Origin: Bin55 sp009840545
Lineage (GTDB): Bacteria; Pseudomonadota; Gammaproteobacteria; Pseudomonadales; Azotimanducaceae
DNA length: 64,000 bases
Assembly: GCA_965208815.1 (NCBI GenBank)
Contig: OZ242357.1
Coordinates: 3,410,001-3,474,000, forward strand
Direction: 5' to 3'
Below the pieces are notes generated by a model, which saw only the letters and a program-made list of their open reading frames with translations, did no database searches and was not told the origin of the DNA. How positions within the stretch are numbered: the stretch's first letter is position 1; every line of letters begins with the position of its first letter. Shown here piece by piece: positions 53,461-62,480 of the stretch. A program made the translations under genes and the position numbers.

Positions 53461-53650
53461 GGCCACTCTGAGGTTTGTGCCGGTCGATTTCGAGCAACTG
53501 ACACAAGACAGATTTGGCTCGCTTAACCGGAGTCGCGATCCCTCAAAGGGGCTCCTTACGTTCCTCGATTAACTCCAACGGGCGATGGAACCGAGCCCAT
53601 GTTTCAGGTGTACCGTTCTGTAGTGCGTCAGTGACACACTAGAGATTGGC

Positions 53651-53686
53651 AAACAAAAGGCGCGTCTCGTATAAGCCCGGGACGCG
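53651..53686 (-). terminator. Probable intrinsic terminator of katG
   Basis: CGCGTC (53661-53666) pairs with GACGCG (53681-53686) around a 14-nt loop that can pair further (TCG/CGG). On the minus strand the hairpin is followed by CCTTTTGTTT. It is about 17 bases past the katG stop. Confidence 0.6.
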
Positions 53687-53702
53687 GAGTGTCGTAATGA
53701 GA

Positions 53703-55895
53703 TTAGGCGATATCGAACCTATCCAGATTCATTACTTTGTTCCATGCGTCGACAAAATCTTGTACAAACTGTTTCTCCGAATCGGAACAGCCGTAGTATT
53801 CGGCCAGAGCACGGAGTTGCGAGTTCGAACCGAAGATGAGGTCGACTCTTGTCCCCGTCCACTTGACTTCGCCCGTGGAGCGATCACGGCCCTCAAACAA
53901 CTCACACGCGTCGGAGGTCGGAACCCAATCCGTGCTCATATCGAGCAAGTTCACGAAAAAGTCATTGGAGAGAACACCCGGACGCTTCGTGAAGACCCCA
54001 TGCTGAGAACCACCGGAATTGACGTTCAATACCCTCAGTCCGCCAATTAGCACCGTTAACTCAGGTGCAGAGACAGTCAGCAGTTGGGCACGGTCGATTA
54101 TCAATTGCTCTTGAGAAGCGATGTGTCCTTCTTGAATGTAATTTCGGAAACCATCTGCACGCGGTTCAAGAATTGCAAATGAATCAGAGTCGGTTTGTTC
54201 AGCAGAGGCATCCGTACGACCAGGCGTAAACGGTACGGAAACGTCATGACCTGCATCCTTGGCAGCCTGCTCAACTCCCGCACATCCCGCCAATACGATA
54301 AGGTCCGCAAGTGAAATGGACTTACCGTCAGACATCGAGTCATTGAATTCCTGTTGTATTCCTTCAAGCGTGCCTAGAACGGCTGCCAGTTGAGAAGGAT
54401 CGTTTACTTCCCAACCCTTTTGAGGGTCGAGGCGGACACGTGCACCGTTTGCCCCACCGCGTTTATCCGATCCACGGAATGTAGACGCCGATGCCCACGC
54501 AGTTGCAACGAGCTTAGTCGATGAGAGTCCCGAGCTTAGGATCTGAGCCTTTAACGAAGCAACGTCTTGCTCATCAACCAATTCATGATTGACTGCAGGA
54601 ACCGGGTCTTGCCAAATCAATTCTTCAGCGGGTACTTCCGGACCGAGGTACCGAACTCGAGGACCCATGTCACGATGGGTTAGCTTGAACCAAGCGCGCG
54701 CAAACGCATCCGCAAACTCTTCCGGATTTTCATGGAAACGTCTAGAGATCGGTTCGTAAATCGAATCCGTTCTCATAGCCATGTCGGCGGTGGTCATGAT
54801 CGGAGCGTGCCGCACTTCAGGATCGTGCGCATCCGGTACGGCATCAGCCGCTGCACCATTCTGTGGTATCCACTGATGTGCACCCGCTGGGCTCTTGGTC
54901 AATTCCCATTCGTAGCCGAACAGATTGTCGAAATATCCGTTGTCCCATGACGTCGGATTATTGGTCCACGCACCTTCCAGCCCACTCGTTATGGCATCGC
55001 CAGCTACTCCTGATCCATTGCTGTTCTTCCATCCGAGGCCTTGCTGTTCGACGGGAGCACCTTCGGGTTCCGAAGCTACATGCGATTCAAGAGCTGCCCC
55101 GTGACACTTTCCAAACGTATGACCACCAGCCGTGAGCGCTACAGTCTCCTCGTCATTCATCGCCATGCGGGCGAACGTTTCACGTATATCGACCCCGGAA
55201 GCAACCGGATCTGGATTCCCGTTAGGACCTTGGGGATTGACGTATATCAGTCCCATCTGAACCGCGCCCAGCGGTCTTTCTAAATCGCGCACGCCTGTAT
55301 AGCGTTTGTCGCCAAGCCACTCGGTCTCTGAACCCCAGTAAATATCTTCCTCGGACTGCCATACATCTTCACGTCCACCTCCGAATCCAAACGTCTTGAA
55401 TCCCATGGACTCCAACGCGCAGTTGCCAGTCAAAATAAGCAGATCGCCCCATGAAATCTGTTTGCCGTACTTTTGCTTAATGGGCCACAGCAATCGCACT
55501 GCTTTGTCGAGGTTTCCGTTGTCCGGCCAACTGTTGATCGGAGGAAAGCGCAAGTTTCCTGTACCTGCTCCTCCACGTCCATCACCGATGCGATAGGTTC
55601 CCGCTGCATGCCACGCCATCCGAATGAACAGTGGTCCATAATGACCGTAGTCTGCTGGCCACCAATCTTGCGATGTGGTCATGAGCTCGAAAAGATCGTC
55701 CTTCAACGCTTGATAGTCAAGCTTTGCGAATTCCTCTGCGTAATCAAACCCATTTGTGGGTTTGGATTCGGACGAATGTTGGTGCAACACGTTGACATTG
55801 AGCTGGTTTGGCCACCAGTCTCGATTTGTCGTACCGTCGCTCGCAGCTTTCTTACCTAAGCCATGTGCAACCGGGCACTTGCCTTCTTCACTCAT
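53703..55895 (-). CDS. katG: Catalase-peroxidase KatG
   Basis: Bifunctional haem enzyme removing hydrogen peroxide. 730 residues with the two-domain architecture. Distal site Arg92-Trp95-His96 in FIRMAWHAAGTYRIGDGRGG; the Tyr of the Met-Tyr-Trp adduct in MGLIYVNPQGPNGNPDP; proximal His in VALTAGGHTFGKCHGA; C-terminal pseudo-domain with LIVLAGCAGVEQAAKDAG. AGGAG 9 nt before the ATG. Cytoplasmic (no signal peptide). No oxyR is adjacent. Confidence 0.97.
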   Translation of the reverse strand: MSEEGKCPVAHGLGKKAASDGTTNRDWWPNQLNVNVLHQHSSESKPTNGFDYAEEFAKLDYQALKDDLFELMTTSQDWWPADYGHYGPLFIRMAWHAAGTYRIGDGRGGAGTGNLRFPPINSWPDNGNLDKAVRLLWPIKQKYGKQISWGDLLILTGNCALESMGFKTFGFGGGREDVWQSEEDIYWGSETEWLGDKRYTGVRDLERPLGAVQMGLIYVNPQGPNGNPDPVASGVDIRETFARMAMNDEETVALTAGGHTFGKCHGAALESHVASEPEGAPVEQQGLGWKNSNGSGVAGDAITSGLEGAWTNNPTSWDNGYFDNLFGYEWELTKSPAGAHQWIPQNGAAADAVPDAHDPEVRHAPIMTTADMAMRTDSIYEPISRRFHENPEEFADAFARAWFKLTHRDMGPRVRYLGPEVPAEELIWQDPVPAVNHELVDEQDVASLKAQILSSGLSSTKLVATAWASASTFRGSDKRGGANGARVRLDPQKGWEVNDPSQLAAVLGTLEGIQQEFNDSMSDGKSISLADLIVLAGCAGVEQAAKDAGHDVSVPFTPGRTDASAEQTDSDSFAILEPRADGFRNYIQEGHIASQEQLIIDRAQLLTVSAPELTVLIGGLRVLNVNSGGSQHGVFTKRPGVLSNDFFVNLLDMSTDWVPTSDACELFEGRDRSTGEVKWTGTRVDLIFGSNSQLRALAEYYGCSDSEKQFVQDFVDAWNKVMNLDRFDIA

Positions 55896-56304
55896 AAGAT
55901 AAATCTCCTGCTTTTGCGCTTGAACTTTCTAATATCAACCGGGCAAAGGATCGCTCGAAACCGTCGTTTCCATCACAACTAATCAGTCCGCAAGAAAAGC
56001 GATGCTTCGTCTTTACGATTGAAACGCGGCGCATCGCTTGTTGGTGTCCTCTTAGCCGTTCGGACCTCTTTGTGCCCCAATATGCCTACCATTTTAAGGG
56101 AGTGACGCGCAACAATATGTACGCTGGCTGTAACCATTTCGCGGTAACGTGTTTTGGATGGGCTCCCTGAGATGACTTCATCTAAAACTCCGAGGAGTGC
56201 TCATATATTGAGCAAAATCAGAGCGTCGCTATTCTGGTGCGTGTGTTGGTTCCGAATGAGACAGCTGCGTTTCAACTTGTCTCCTAAACGACGCTGTTGA
56301 CGCT
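55896..56304. other. 409-bp gap upstream of katG with two inverted repeats
   Basis: No gene seen. It should contain the katG promoter. An 8-bp inverted repeat, AAGCGATG (55997-56004) and CATCGCTT (56032-56039), lies about 105 bp upstream of katG. A tight hairpin TGCTCA-tatat-TGAGCA is at 56198-56214, without a T-tract. I could not place a convincing OxyR or Fur site. Confidence 0.5.
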
Positions 56305-57387
56305 TTAGGTGAGCTCTTGTAGTTTGTCCGCCAAGCGCTCTTGACCATAGAATCGCGCCCAACTTGCAGGAGTACCCCTATAGAGATCATCTCTAGCACA
56401 GGGATCAGCTCCCGATGCTCTCAGTCGTTCGATAATTTCTAGCGACCCATCGGCGGCTGCGAGATGAAACGCCGTTACGCCCTTCGCATGACCTCCGAGC
56501 CATCCAGTTCCGTTGGGGTCAGCTCCCTGTTCAAGAAGCCAGTCGACCATTTCGACTCGATTGCGGAACGTTGCTCTGAGCAAAGGAGTGGTTTCGTAGA
56601 CTCTTCCATCGATCCTCGCTCCTCTCGCCACCAAAGCTTCAGCAGCCGCTAGGTGCCCATTGGTCGCTGCCAGAATCAACGCCTCGTCCAAAGCCTCCTG
56701 GTCGGTATCGCCTGTTGCCCAGGGAAACCAGCCGTAGTTCGGGCGGTAATACGCACGGTGGGCTTTGGCGGACGGCTTCAGCGCACCATTGGAATCGAAG
56801 AAAGCGCTTATCGCTTCGATATCGTTTAGGCCCGCGGCGACACGTAGGTTATTAGGCGAGCGATTTTGTTCACCGATGACACCAGCGACGTCAGGCCAAC
56901 CCCATATGATCGCGTGCACAAGAGCAGTGCCTCCAGGCAACATGGTTTCGATAGTTGGATCTGCACCACGCTCTATCAGAAGTCTCGCCATCGTGGCCGA
57001 ACCAACGCTATGTAGAGCAGACTTTTGGGTTGATGCAACCGCGTTGACCAAATTTGGCTCAGCATCCAAGTGACTAGCTACGGCATCTAGATCACCACCT
57101 TCCACCTTGTGGAAGAAGTCGATCGAGCGCTCGTAAGATTTCCCTGACTGCAGTTCGCGCAGTTTCAATTCCATGGATTGCCAATTGTCGAACCCATGCT
57201 CGATTGCACTGACTTCTAGCGCGTCGATGAGCGTCACGTTATCAAGCTTCGCGTTCTTGAAACGAGGAACTCGGACGAACCTTCCACGGGCTTCCGCAAG
57301 ACCCTCTGCCGCGTCCTTTGCAAGCATGGCCAGATACGGAGTATGAAATCCGATCTCGTCGCTGTAGAGACGTAGTAATGTCGTCAT
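56305..57387 (-). CDS. Ankyrin-repeat protein
   Basis: 360 residues from the ATG at 57387. No signal peptide. The N-terminal 90 residues contain a region typical of bacterial ankyrin proteins (YLAMLAKDAAEGLAEARGRF, then DNWQSMELKLREL). Ankyrin units follow, for example GSATMARLLIERGADPT, NGHLAAAEALVARGARIDG, NRVEMVDWLLEQGADPNGTG and GSLEIIERLRASGADPCARD. Mediates protein contacts; the partner is unknown. Present as a single gene. Confidence 0.85.
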   Translation of the reverse strand: MTTLLRLYSDEIGFHTPYLAMLAKDAAEGLAEARGRFVRVPRFKNAKLDNVTLIDALEVSAIEHGFDNWQSMELKLRELQSGKSYERSIDFFHKVEGGDLDAVASHLDAEPNLVNAVASTQKSALHSVGSATMARLLIERGADPTIETMLPGGTALVHAIIWGWPDVAGVIGEQNRSPNNLRVAAGLNDIEAISAFFDSNGALKPSAKAHRAYYRPNYGWFPWATGDTDQEALDEALILAATNGHLAAAEALVARGARIDGRVYETTPLLRATFRNRVEMVDWLLEQGADPNGTGWLGGHAKGVTAFHLAAADGSLEIIERLRASGADPCARDDLYRGTPASWARFYGQERLADKLQELT

Positions 57388-57667
57388 CTTTCCAATTCCT
57401 CGCGATCGCAATCATACTTGGTAAGGACAATTGTTAGAAACATCGATCTCCACTCTTTAGGTCGATCGATAGAATGCACAGCAGGATGGCCCCGAAACGT
57501 CGCCGACGTTTTTGTGATCCATGAGAGTCTCCAAGGCAGAACAGATGTCTTGAAGTACTCCACTTCGTGGTCGAGACGGCTTTGACCTGCCATTCTCCAA
57601 CTTCTGTATATCGGCCTAAGGACTCCATAAGCGCCGCTATCTAGATTCTCACTTCTAAGCAAGTTCA

Positions 57668-59035
57668 ATGAAGCGTACGGTGTTTATCTACCTTCGCGAG
57701 GCGAAGTTCCTGTCGGTTCTCGCCGCACCGCTGATGGTGGCTCAGGTCTCCCAAATGGGAATGTCCGTAATAGACGTGGTCATGGCGGGTCGATACGGAG
57801 CCGTAGACTTGGCCGGAGTGGGTCTGGGCGCTAGCGTTTATTGGCCAACCATGCTGCTGCTTACAGGTACTCTACTTGCGGTTACTCCGACAATCGCTCA
57901 GCTCTATGGAGCTGGACGAGTATCGGAAACTGGCGCGGTAGCCAGACAAGCCATGATGTTGGGTCTGGTACTTGGGACGATTGTGTTTTGGGTCCTACAA
58001 AACATGGAGCCCGTATATCGGTTCTTGGAAGTCGATCCTGAGGCCATACCGATTTCGGTCGGGTTTCTCCGAGCACAAAGCTACGGTATCTATGGGATGC
58101 TGGGTTACCTCGTCTTGAGGAATCTCACAGAAGGACTTGGGTTGACTGTACCCACGATGGTGATTGTGCTTTGCGCGTTCGCCTTCAGGATTCCCCTAAC
58201 TTACTTCTTTGTTTTTGGCGTCGGAGATTTTGAAGGTCTTGGCGGAGTCGGTTGCGGTTGGTCCACTGCGGTCACTATGTGGATGCAACTGCTCGGCGCA
58301 ATTGTGGCCGTCAAAGTGACGAGAGCTTCTAGATCGGGTGTCTTTCGCGGAATTGAATGGCCCAATTTCACAGTCTTGAGCCGATTGGTTCGACTTGGGC
58401 TGCCGATGGGCGGAACTATCTTCATCGAGGTTTCGTTCTTCTCGTGTATCACGCTGTTCATCGGTCGCCTAGGCGTCGAAGCAATCGCTGCTCACCAAAT
58501 TGCGATGAGTGTCGGAAGCATCGGTTTCATGATTCCACTAGCCCTAAGTCTCGCAACAACCATTCGTGTTGGAGCTTCCGTAGGGGCTTCGAATTTTCGC
58601 GTCGCCCGGCGTACGGTCGCAGTTTCCATTGGAATATCTCTTCTCGTTGGCGTTTGCATTGCTATTGTGTTGCTTGTGGGTCGTGATTCCATCGTTTCTC
58701 TTTACAGCGAAGATCGGGGTGTACTCGAGCTGGCATCCTTCTTGTTGTTAATGTGCGCTGTCTTTCAGCTATTCGATGCAAGCCAGGTAACTGCCATCGG
58801 TTCGTTACGAGGATTTAAGGATGCAATGGTGCCTTTGTGTCTTGTGACGCTTTCGTATTGGCTTATTGGCATGCCCCTGGGCGCATTTCTTGCATATGGA
58901 GCTTTCACCTTCGTTGGCGTGGGAGTGGTCGGATTTTGGTGGGGTCTTGTCGTCGGTCTTGCTTGCGCTTCCATACTGCTGATTTTTCGAGTTCGTTGGA
59001 TTACCAAACATGCTCCCCTTAGGCAGCAGGTATGA
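57668..59035 (+). CDS. MATE-family multidrug/sodium antiporter (NorM-type)
   Basis: 455 residues with about 12 membrane helices in two related halves. N-terminal LAAPLMVAQVSQMGMSVIDVVMAG and the matching second-half LVRLGLPMGGTIFIEVSFFSCI are the paired MATE signatures, with VGASVGASNFRVARRT in the C-terminal bundle. Exports cationic drugs or metabolites using Na+ or H+. ATG at 57668; the 280-bp upstream gap shows no gene. It occupies the place that nudF holds in E. coli upstream of the yqiB homologue. Confidence 0.92.
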   Translation: MKRTVFIYLREAKFLSVLAAPLMVAQVSQMGMSVIDVVMAGRYGAVDLAGVGLGASVYWPTMLLLTGTLLAVTPTIAQLYGAGRVSETGAVARQAMMLGLVLGTIVFWVLQNMEPVYRFLEVDPEAIPISVGFLRAQSYGIYGMLGYLVLRNLTEGLGLTVPTMVIVLCAFAFRIPLTYFFVFGVGDFEGLGGVGCGWSTAVTMWMQLLGAIVAVKVTRASRSGVFRGIEWPNFTVLSRLVRLGLPMGGTIFIEVSFFSCITLFIGRLGVEAIAAHQIAMSVGSIGFMIPLALSLATTIRVGASVGASNFRVARRTVAVSIGISLLVGVCIAIVLLVGRDSIVSLYSEDRGVLELASFLLLMCAVFQLFDASQVTAIGSLRGFKDAMVPLCLVTLSYWLIGMPLGAFLAYGAFTFVGVGVVGFWWGLVVGLACASILLIFRVRWITKHAPLRQQV

Positions 59036-59076
59036 GATATGCTGTATGAAACTCTGTTCAGACTACTGTGCTTATG

Positions 59077-59082
59077 TATAAT
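59077..59082 (+). promoter_or_regulatory. Candidate -10 box upstream of the DUF1249-cpdA-parE run
   Basis: Perfect TATAAT at 59077-59082; the corresponding -35 region (CTGTTC, 59054-59059) is weak. It is followed by a GC-rich inverted region (GGCGCTTCG…CGAGCGTCGCC, about 59091-59120). Confidence 0.35.
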
Positions 59083-59225
59083 ACTTAGCGGCGCTTCGTT
59101 GCAATAATAGCGAGCGTCGCCAGATCAAACCCCACCTCCCGAAATTGATAGAAGCGATGTGTTAGTGTGTGGTTATACTAGGCGGAGACTTAGCCTTCGG
59201 CGCATAAGAAGCGTATACAATCTTG

Positions 59226-59714
59226 ATGTTCATTCAGGAACTTGCAGAGAAAACGTTGTTTCCTAGACGTTACAGGTTTGACCTCTTGGCGCACCTTGCG
59301 GAATGCGACGCGAACTACATGCGCCTGTGCAGACTTATGCAGGATCTCAATTCTGGAGAGTTTCGAGAAGTGTCAGTACTCGTTAGCTCCGTAAGCGAAT
59401 CAATTCGGTTCGTTATTTCAGAAAGTTCCCGCTACACCACGACGATCACAATTGCCCAACGAATGCCAGCAGGAATACGAGACTTGATGCTTGTCGTAAG
59501 GGCATATCACGACGTGCAGTGCGCAGAGGTAATAAGCTTTCAGGGACAGCGGCAGTTCGCTGAGAAATTGGTGTATCCCAAGGACAAAATGCGTGCTCCA
59601 GACGAGAAGGCGCAAGTCAATCGCCTCTTGGGAGAACTCTTGACTCTTTGTCTCAAGAAGGGTCGCACCTCGCGATCCAAGCAAGACAAGAAAGAATTGC
59701 CGTTCATCAACTGA
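59226..59714 (+). CDS. yqiB: DUF1249 protein (YqiB homologue)
   Basis: 162 residues, cytoplasmic. Conserved DUF1249 blocks: ECDANYMRLCRLM, SSRYTTTITIAQRMP, LVVRAYHDVQCAEVISFQ, YPKDKMRAPDEKAQVNRLLGE. Function unknown in the family. Gene order (yqiB-cpdA-…-parE) matches E. coli, which supports the assignment. ATG at 59226. Confidence 0.88.
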   Translation: MFIQELAEKTLFPRRYRFDLLAHLAECDANYMRLCRLMQDLNSGEFREVSVLVSSVSESIRFVISESSRYTTTITIAQRMPAGIRDLMLVVRAYHDVQCAEVISFQGQRQFAEKLVYPKDKMRAPDEKAQVNRLLGELLTLCLKKGRTSRSKQDKKELPFIN

Positions 59715-59765
59715 ACGGTCCACAACCACGAGCCATGGATTCGGCATCAAACTCAAAAGGACATC

Positions 59766-60497
59766 ATGAGTAGTTTGCTCCTGCTGCAAGTTACTGATAC
59801 GCATTTGTTTGCAGACGCTTCGGTAGTCAAGAACGACATTTACCCTACTCGTTCATTAGAGTCGGTATTAGAAATGGCGTTGAAAGACCGAACTCCGGAT
59901 CTTGTCCTCGCTACAGGAGATTTGGCGCAGGAACCGATTCCGGAAACCTACTCAATATTTGTTGAACTTGTGCGAGAGCACTATGGCGGGCCAATCTTGG
60001 CGGTTCCTGGCAACCACGATATTGGCGAGGCTATGAGAAAGGTGTTCCCGTCAAAGTGTATTGCAATGGATCCTTGGAGTATTGTCACTTTGGATACACA
60101 TGTGGATCATGAGGTTGCCGGAATTGTCAGTTCCGAAGACCTCGAAGCACTCTCAGCGCAGCTTCAAGAGGATCACGACCACTTGTTGGTTGTGGGACAT
60201 CACCCTCTAACCGACATCGGGTGCGCGTGGCTCGATGCTCATCGTGTGCAAAACGGAGAAGCTGTCGTCGGGTTACTCGAAAGCTGTCCCGCTTCGAGGG
60301 CATACCTGTGTGGACACATTCACCAGGAATACGACCGAACTCACAATGGAATTCGGTACTTGGCAACTCCGTCTACATGCTGGCAATTCGCTCCGGACTC
60401 CGATTCTTTCGGATTCGACGACTCTCCGCCAGGTTGGAGATGGCTCGAGTTGCAAGACGACGGAACTATTCACACGGAAGTGTGCAGGCTCGATTGA
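59766..60497 (+). CDS. cpdA: 3',5'-cyclic-AMP phosphodiesterase
   Basis: Metallophosphoesterase that lowers cAMP. 243 residues with all metal motifs in order: LQVTDTHL, LATGDLAQEP, AVPGNHDIGE, LVVGHHPLTDIG and YLCGHIHQEYD. ATG at 59766. The stop overlaps a TTG start of parE (TTGA); the esterase gene yqiA, which lies between them in E. coli, is missing. Confidence 0.93.
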   Translation: MSSLLLLQVTDTHLFADASVVKNDIYPTRSLESVLEMALKDRTPDLVLATGDLAQEPIPETYSIFVELVREHYGGPILAVPGNHDIGEAMRKVFPSKCIAMDPWSIVTLDTHVDHEVAGIVSSEDLEALSAQLQEDHDHLLVVGHHPLTDIGCAWLDAHRVQNGEAVVGLLESCPASRAYLCGHIHQEYDRTHNGIRYLATPSTCWQFAPDSDSFGFDDSPPGWRWLELQDDGTIHTEVCRLD

Positions 60498-62479
60498 GCT
60501 TGGATCTTGAGGACGAGAGATTGAAGAAGAAATACACAACTGAATCTATAGTCGTGCTGGAGGGACTGGATCCCGTTCGGCGACGTCCTGGGATGTACAC
60601 CGACTTAACGCGGCCAAATCACTTGATTCAAGAGGTCGTGGATAACAGCGTTGACGAAGTGTTGGAGGGTTTCGGCTCACAGATAGATGTCGAATTGCGG
60701 TCCGACGGGACGATATCTGTTGCTGATCGGGGACGAGGAATGCCCGTGGACATTCATCCCGTTCACCAGATTAGTGGTGTTGAACTCATCATGACCACCC
60801 TGCACGCTGGTGCAAAGTTTGACAACGACTCTTATCGATTCGCCGGAGGATTGCACGGGGTCGGCGTATCGGTTGTAAACGCGCTCTCGCTATGGCTTGA
60901 GGTGGAAGTACGTCAAAACGGCAATGTCTATTTCCAACGATTTGAGAACGGCACGAGTTGCGGTCCTCTGGCGATTACATCTTCGGTTGGTAAGAAGACG
61001 TCCGGCACAACAATCACATTTCTCCCCGACGCAAATTTCTTCGATTCGGGTCAAGTATCCGTAGCTCGACTGCGTCATGTACTTCGCGCCAAAGCCATTC
61101 TTTGTAGTGGCTTGAAAATGAATCTGGTCATGACTGATGGTGATGGAAAGAAGCAGGAAGAGAGCTGGATCTACGAGAATGGATTAGCTGGTTATCTCTC
61201 CGAGAACATCACGGGTGAACGTACACCTTTCGATCCATTCAGACACCAAGCTTCGGGCGAGCACGAATCAGTTGAATGGGCGGCAACGTGGACGAGAGAA
61301 ACCGACGAGCAAAGGATTGAGAGTTATGTCAACCTCATTCCGACTCCGCAAGGAGGAACGCACATCAATGGGCTTCGAGCTGGACTCACAGACGCCATGC
61401 GAGAATTCTGCGACTTTAGAAAGTTGCTTCCACGCGGGGTCAAGCTCACAGCGGACGATGTGCTGGAAAAGTGTTCATTCATTTTGTCGGCCAAACTGGA
61501 GGACCCTCAGTTCAGCGGGCAAACCAAGGAAAGACTCTCTTCTCGTGAGGCAACTCCATTTATAGGGGGAGTTGCGAAGGCAGCGTTCAGTTTGTGGCTC
61601 AACGAGCATCCTCACGAAGGCGAAGTCATCGCGGAACTTGCAATTGATTCCGCTCAAAGGCGTTTGCAGGCTAGCAAGAAAATTAAGCGGAAAACATTGG
61701 TATCTGGACCGGCTCTACCGGGGAAACTAGCTGACTGTACTTCGCAGGAAGCGGAACGATCAGAACTCTTTCTGGTGGAAGGAGATTCCGCGGGAGGCTC
61801 CGCAAAGCAAGCAAGAGATCGTGACTTTCAGGCCGTACTACCGCTCAGAGGAAAGATCCTTAATACTTGGGAAGTTGATACGGGATCCGTTTTGGCATCG
61901 CAGACTGTCATGGACATTGCACATGCGATTGCCGTTGAGCCAGGAAGTCCAGACCTTAGCAAATTGCGCTACCACAAGATATGCATCTTGGCGGATGCAG
62001 ACTCGGATGGCGCACACATTGCGACGCTCCTGTGTGCACTATTTCTTCGACATTTTCCTTATCTAGTCGATGCGGGGTTCGTGTATGTGGCCATGCCTCC
62101 GCTATATCGAATAGATGTTGGCAAGAAGGTCTTCTACGCTATCGATGACGCAGAGAGGCAGGGCGTATTAGATCGTTTGGTTGCGGAAAACTCGAGGGCA
62201 ACGCCTATGGTCCAGAGATTCAAGGGCCTCGGTGAGATGGACCCGTTGCAGTTGCGTGAAACGACGATGGCTCCTGCGACAAGAAAGCTCGTCCGCCTCT
62301 TCATTCGCGGAGATGACAAGACACACAAGGTCATGGACATGATGCTTGCAAAGAAGCGCGCTGCAGATCGAAGACAGTGGTTAGAAGTCAAAGGTGATCA
62401 AGCAGAAATCCTCAAAAACGTATCGGGTGCGGAATCTGAGAACTCAAAGCTGTCGGCTAATCTGGTAAACGGAACGTAG
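60494..62479 (+). CDS. parE: DNA topoisomerase IV subunit B
   Basis: ATPase subunit of the decatenating type II topoisomerase. GHKL motifs IQEVVDNSVDEVLEGF, VADRGRGMPVDIHP and RFAGGLHGVGVSVVNAL; transducer YVNLIPTPQGGTHINGLR; TOPRIM residues in FLVEGDSAGGSAKQARDR and ILADADSDGAHIATLL; C-terminal QRFKGLGEMDPLQLRETTM. 661 residues from the TTG at 60494, which overlaps the cpdA stop; a TTG at 60500 is an alternative. The long open frame reaching back to 60221 lies in cpdA. Confidence 0.96.
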   Translation: MSLDLEDERLKKKYTTESIVVLEGLDPVRRRPGMYTDLTRPNHLIQEVVDNSVDEVLEGFGSQIDVELRSDGTISVADRGRGMPVDIHPVHQISGVELIMTTLHAGAKFDNDSYRFAGGLHGVGVSVVNALSLWLEVEVRQNGNVYFQRFENGTSCGPLAITSSVGKKTSGTTITFLPDANFFDSGQVSVARLRHVLRAKAILCSGLKMNLVMTDGDGKKQEESWIYENGLAGYLSENITGERTPFDPFRHQASGEHESVEWAATWTRETDEQRIESYVNLIPTPQGGTHINGLRAGLTDAMREFCDFRKLLPRGVKLTADDVLEKCSFILSAKLEDPQFSGQTKERLSSREATPFIGGVAKAAFSLWLNEHPHEGEVIAELAIDSAQRRLQASKKIKRKTLVSGPALPGKLADCTSQEAERSELFLVEGDSAGGSAKQARDRDFQAVLPLRGKILNTWEVDTGSVLASQTVMDIAHAIAVEPGSPDLSKLRYHKICILADADSDGAHIATLLCALFLRHFPYLVDAGFVYVAMPPLYRIDVGKKVFYAIDDAERQGVLDRLVAENSRATPMVQRFKGLGEMDPLQLRETTMAPATRKLVRLFIRGDDKTHKVMDMMLAKKRAADRRQWLEVKGDQAEILKNVSGAESENSKLSANLVNGT

Positions 62480-62480
62480 A

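Noticed and set aside
55997..56039. The 8-bp inverted repeat upstream of katG as an OxyR or Fur operator
   Set aside because: Arms are 27 nt apart and do not resemble either consensus.
60221..60493. Extended parE start within cpdA
   Set aside because: The extension is a shadow of cpdA; the family N-terminus begins near the TTG at 60494.
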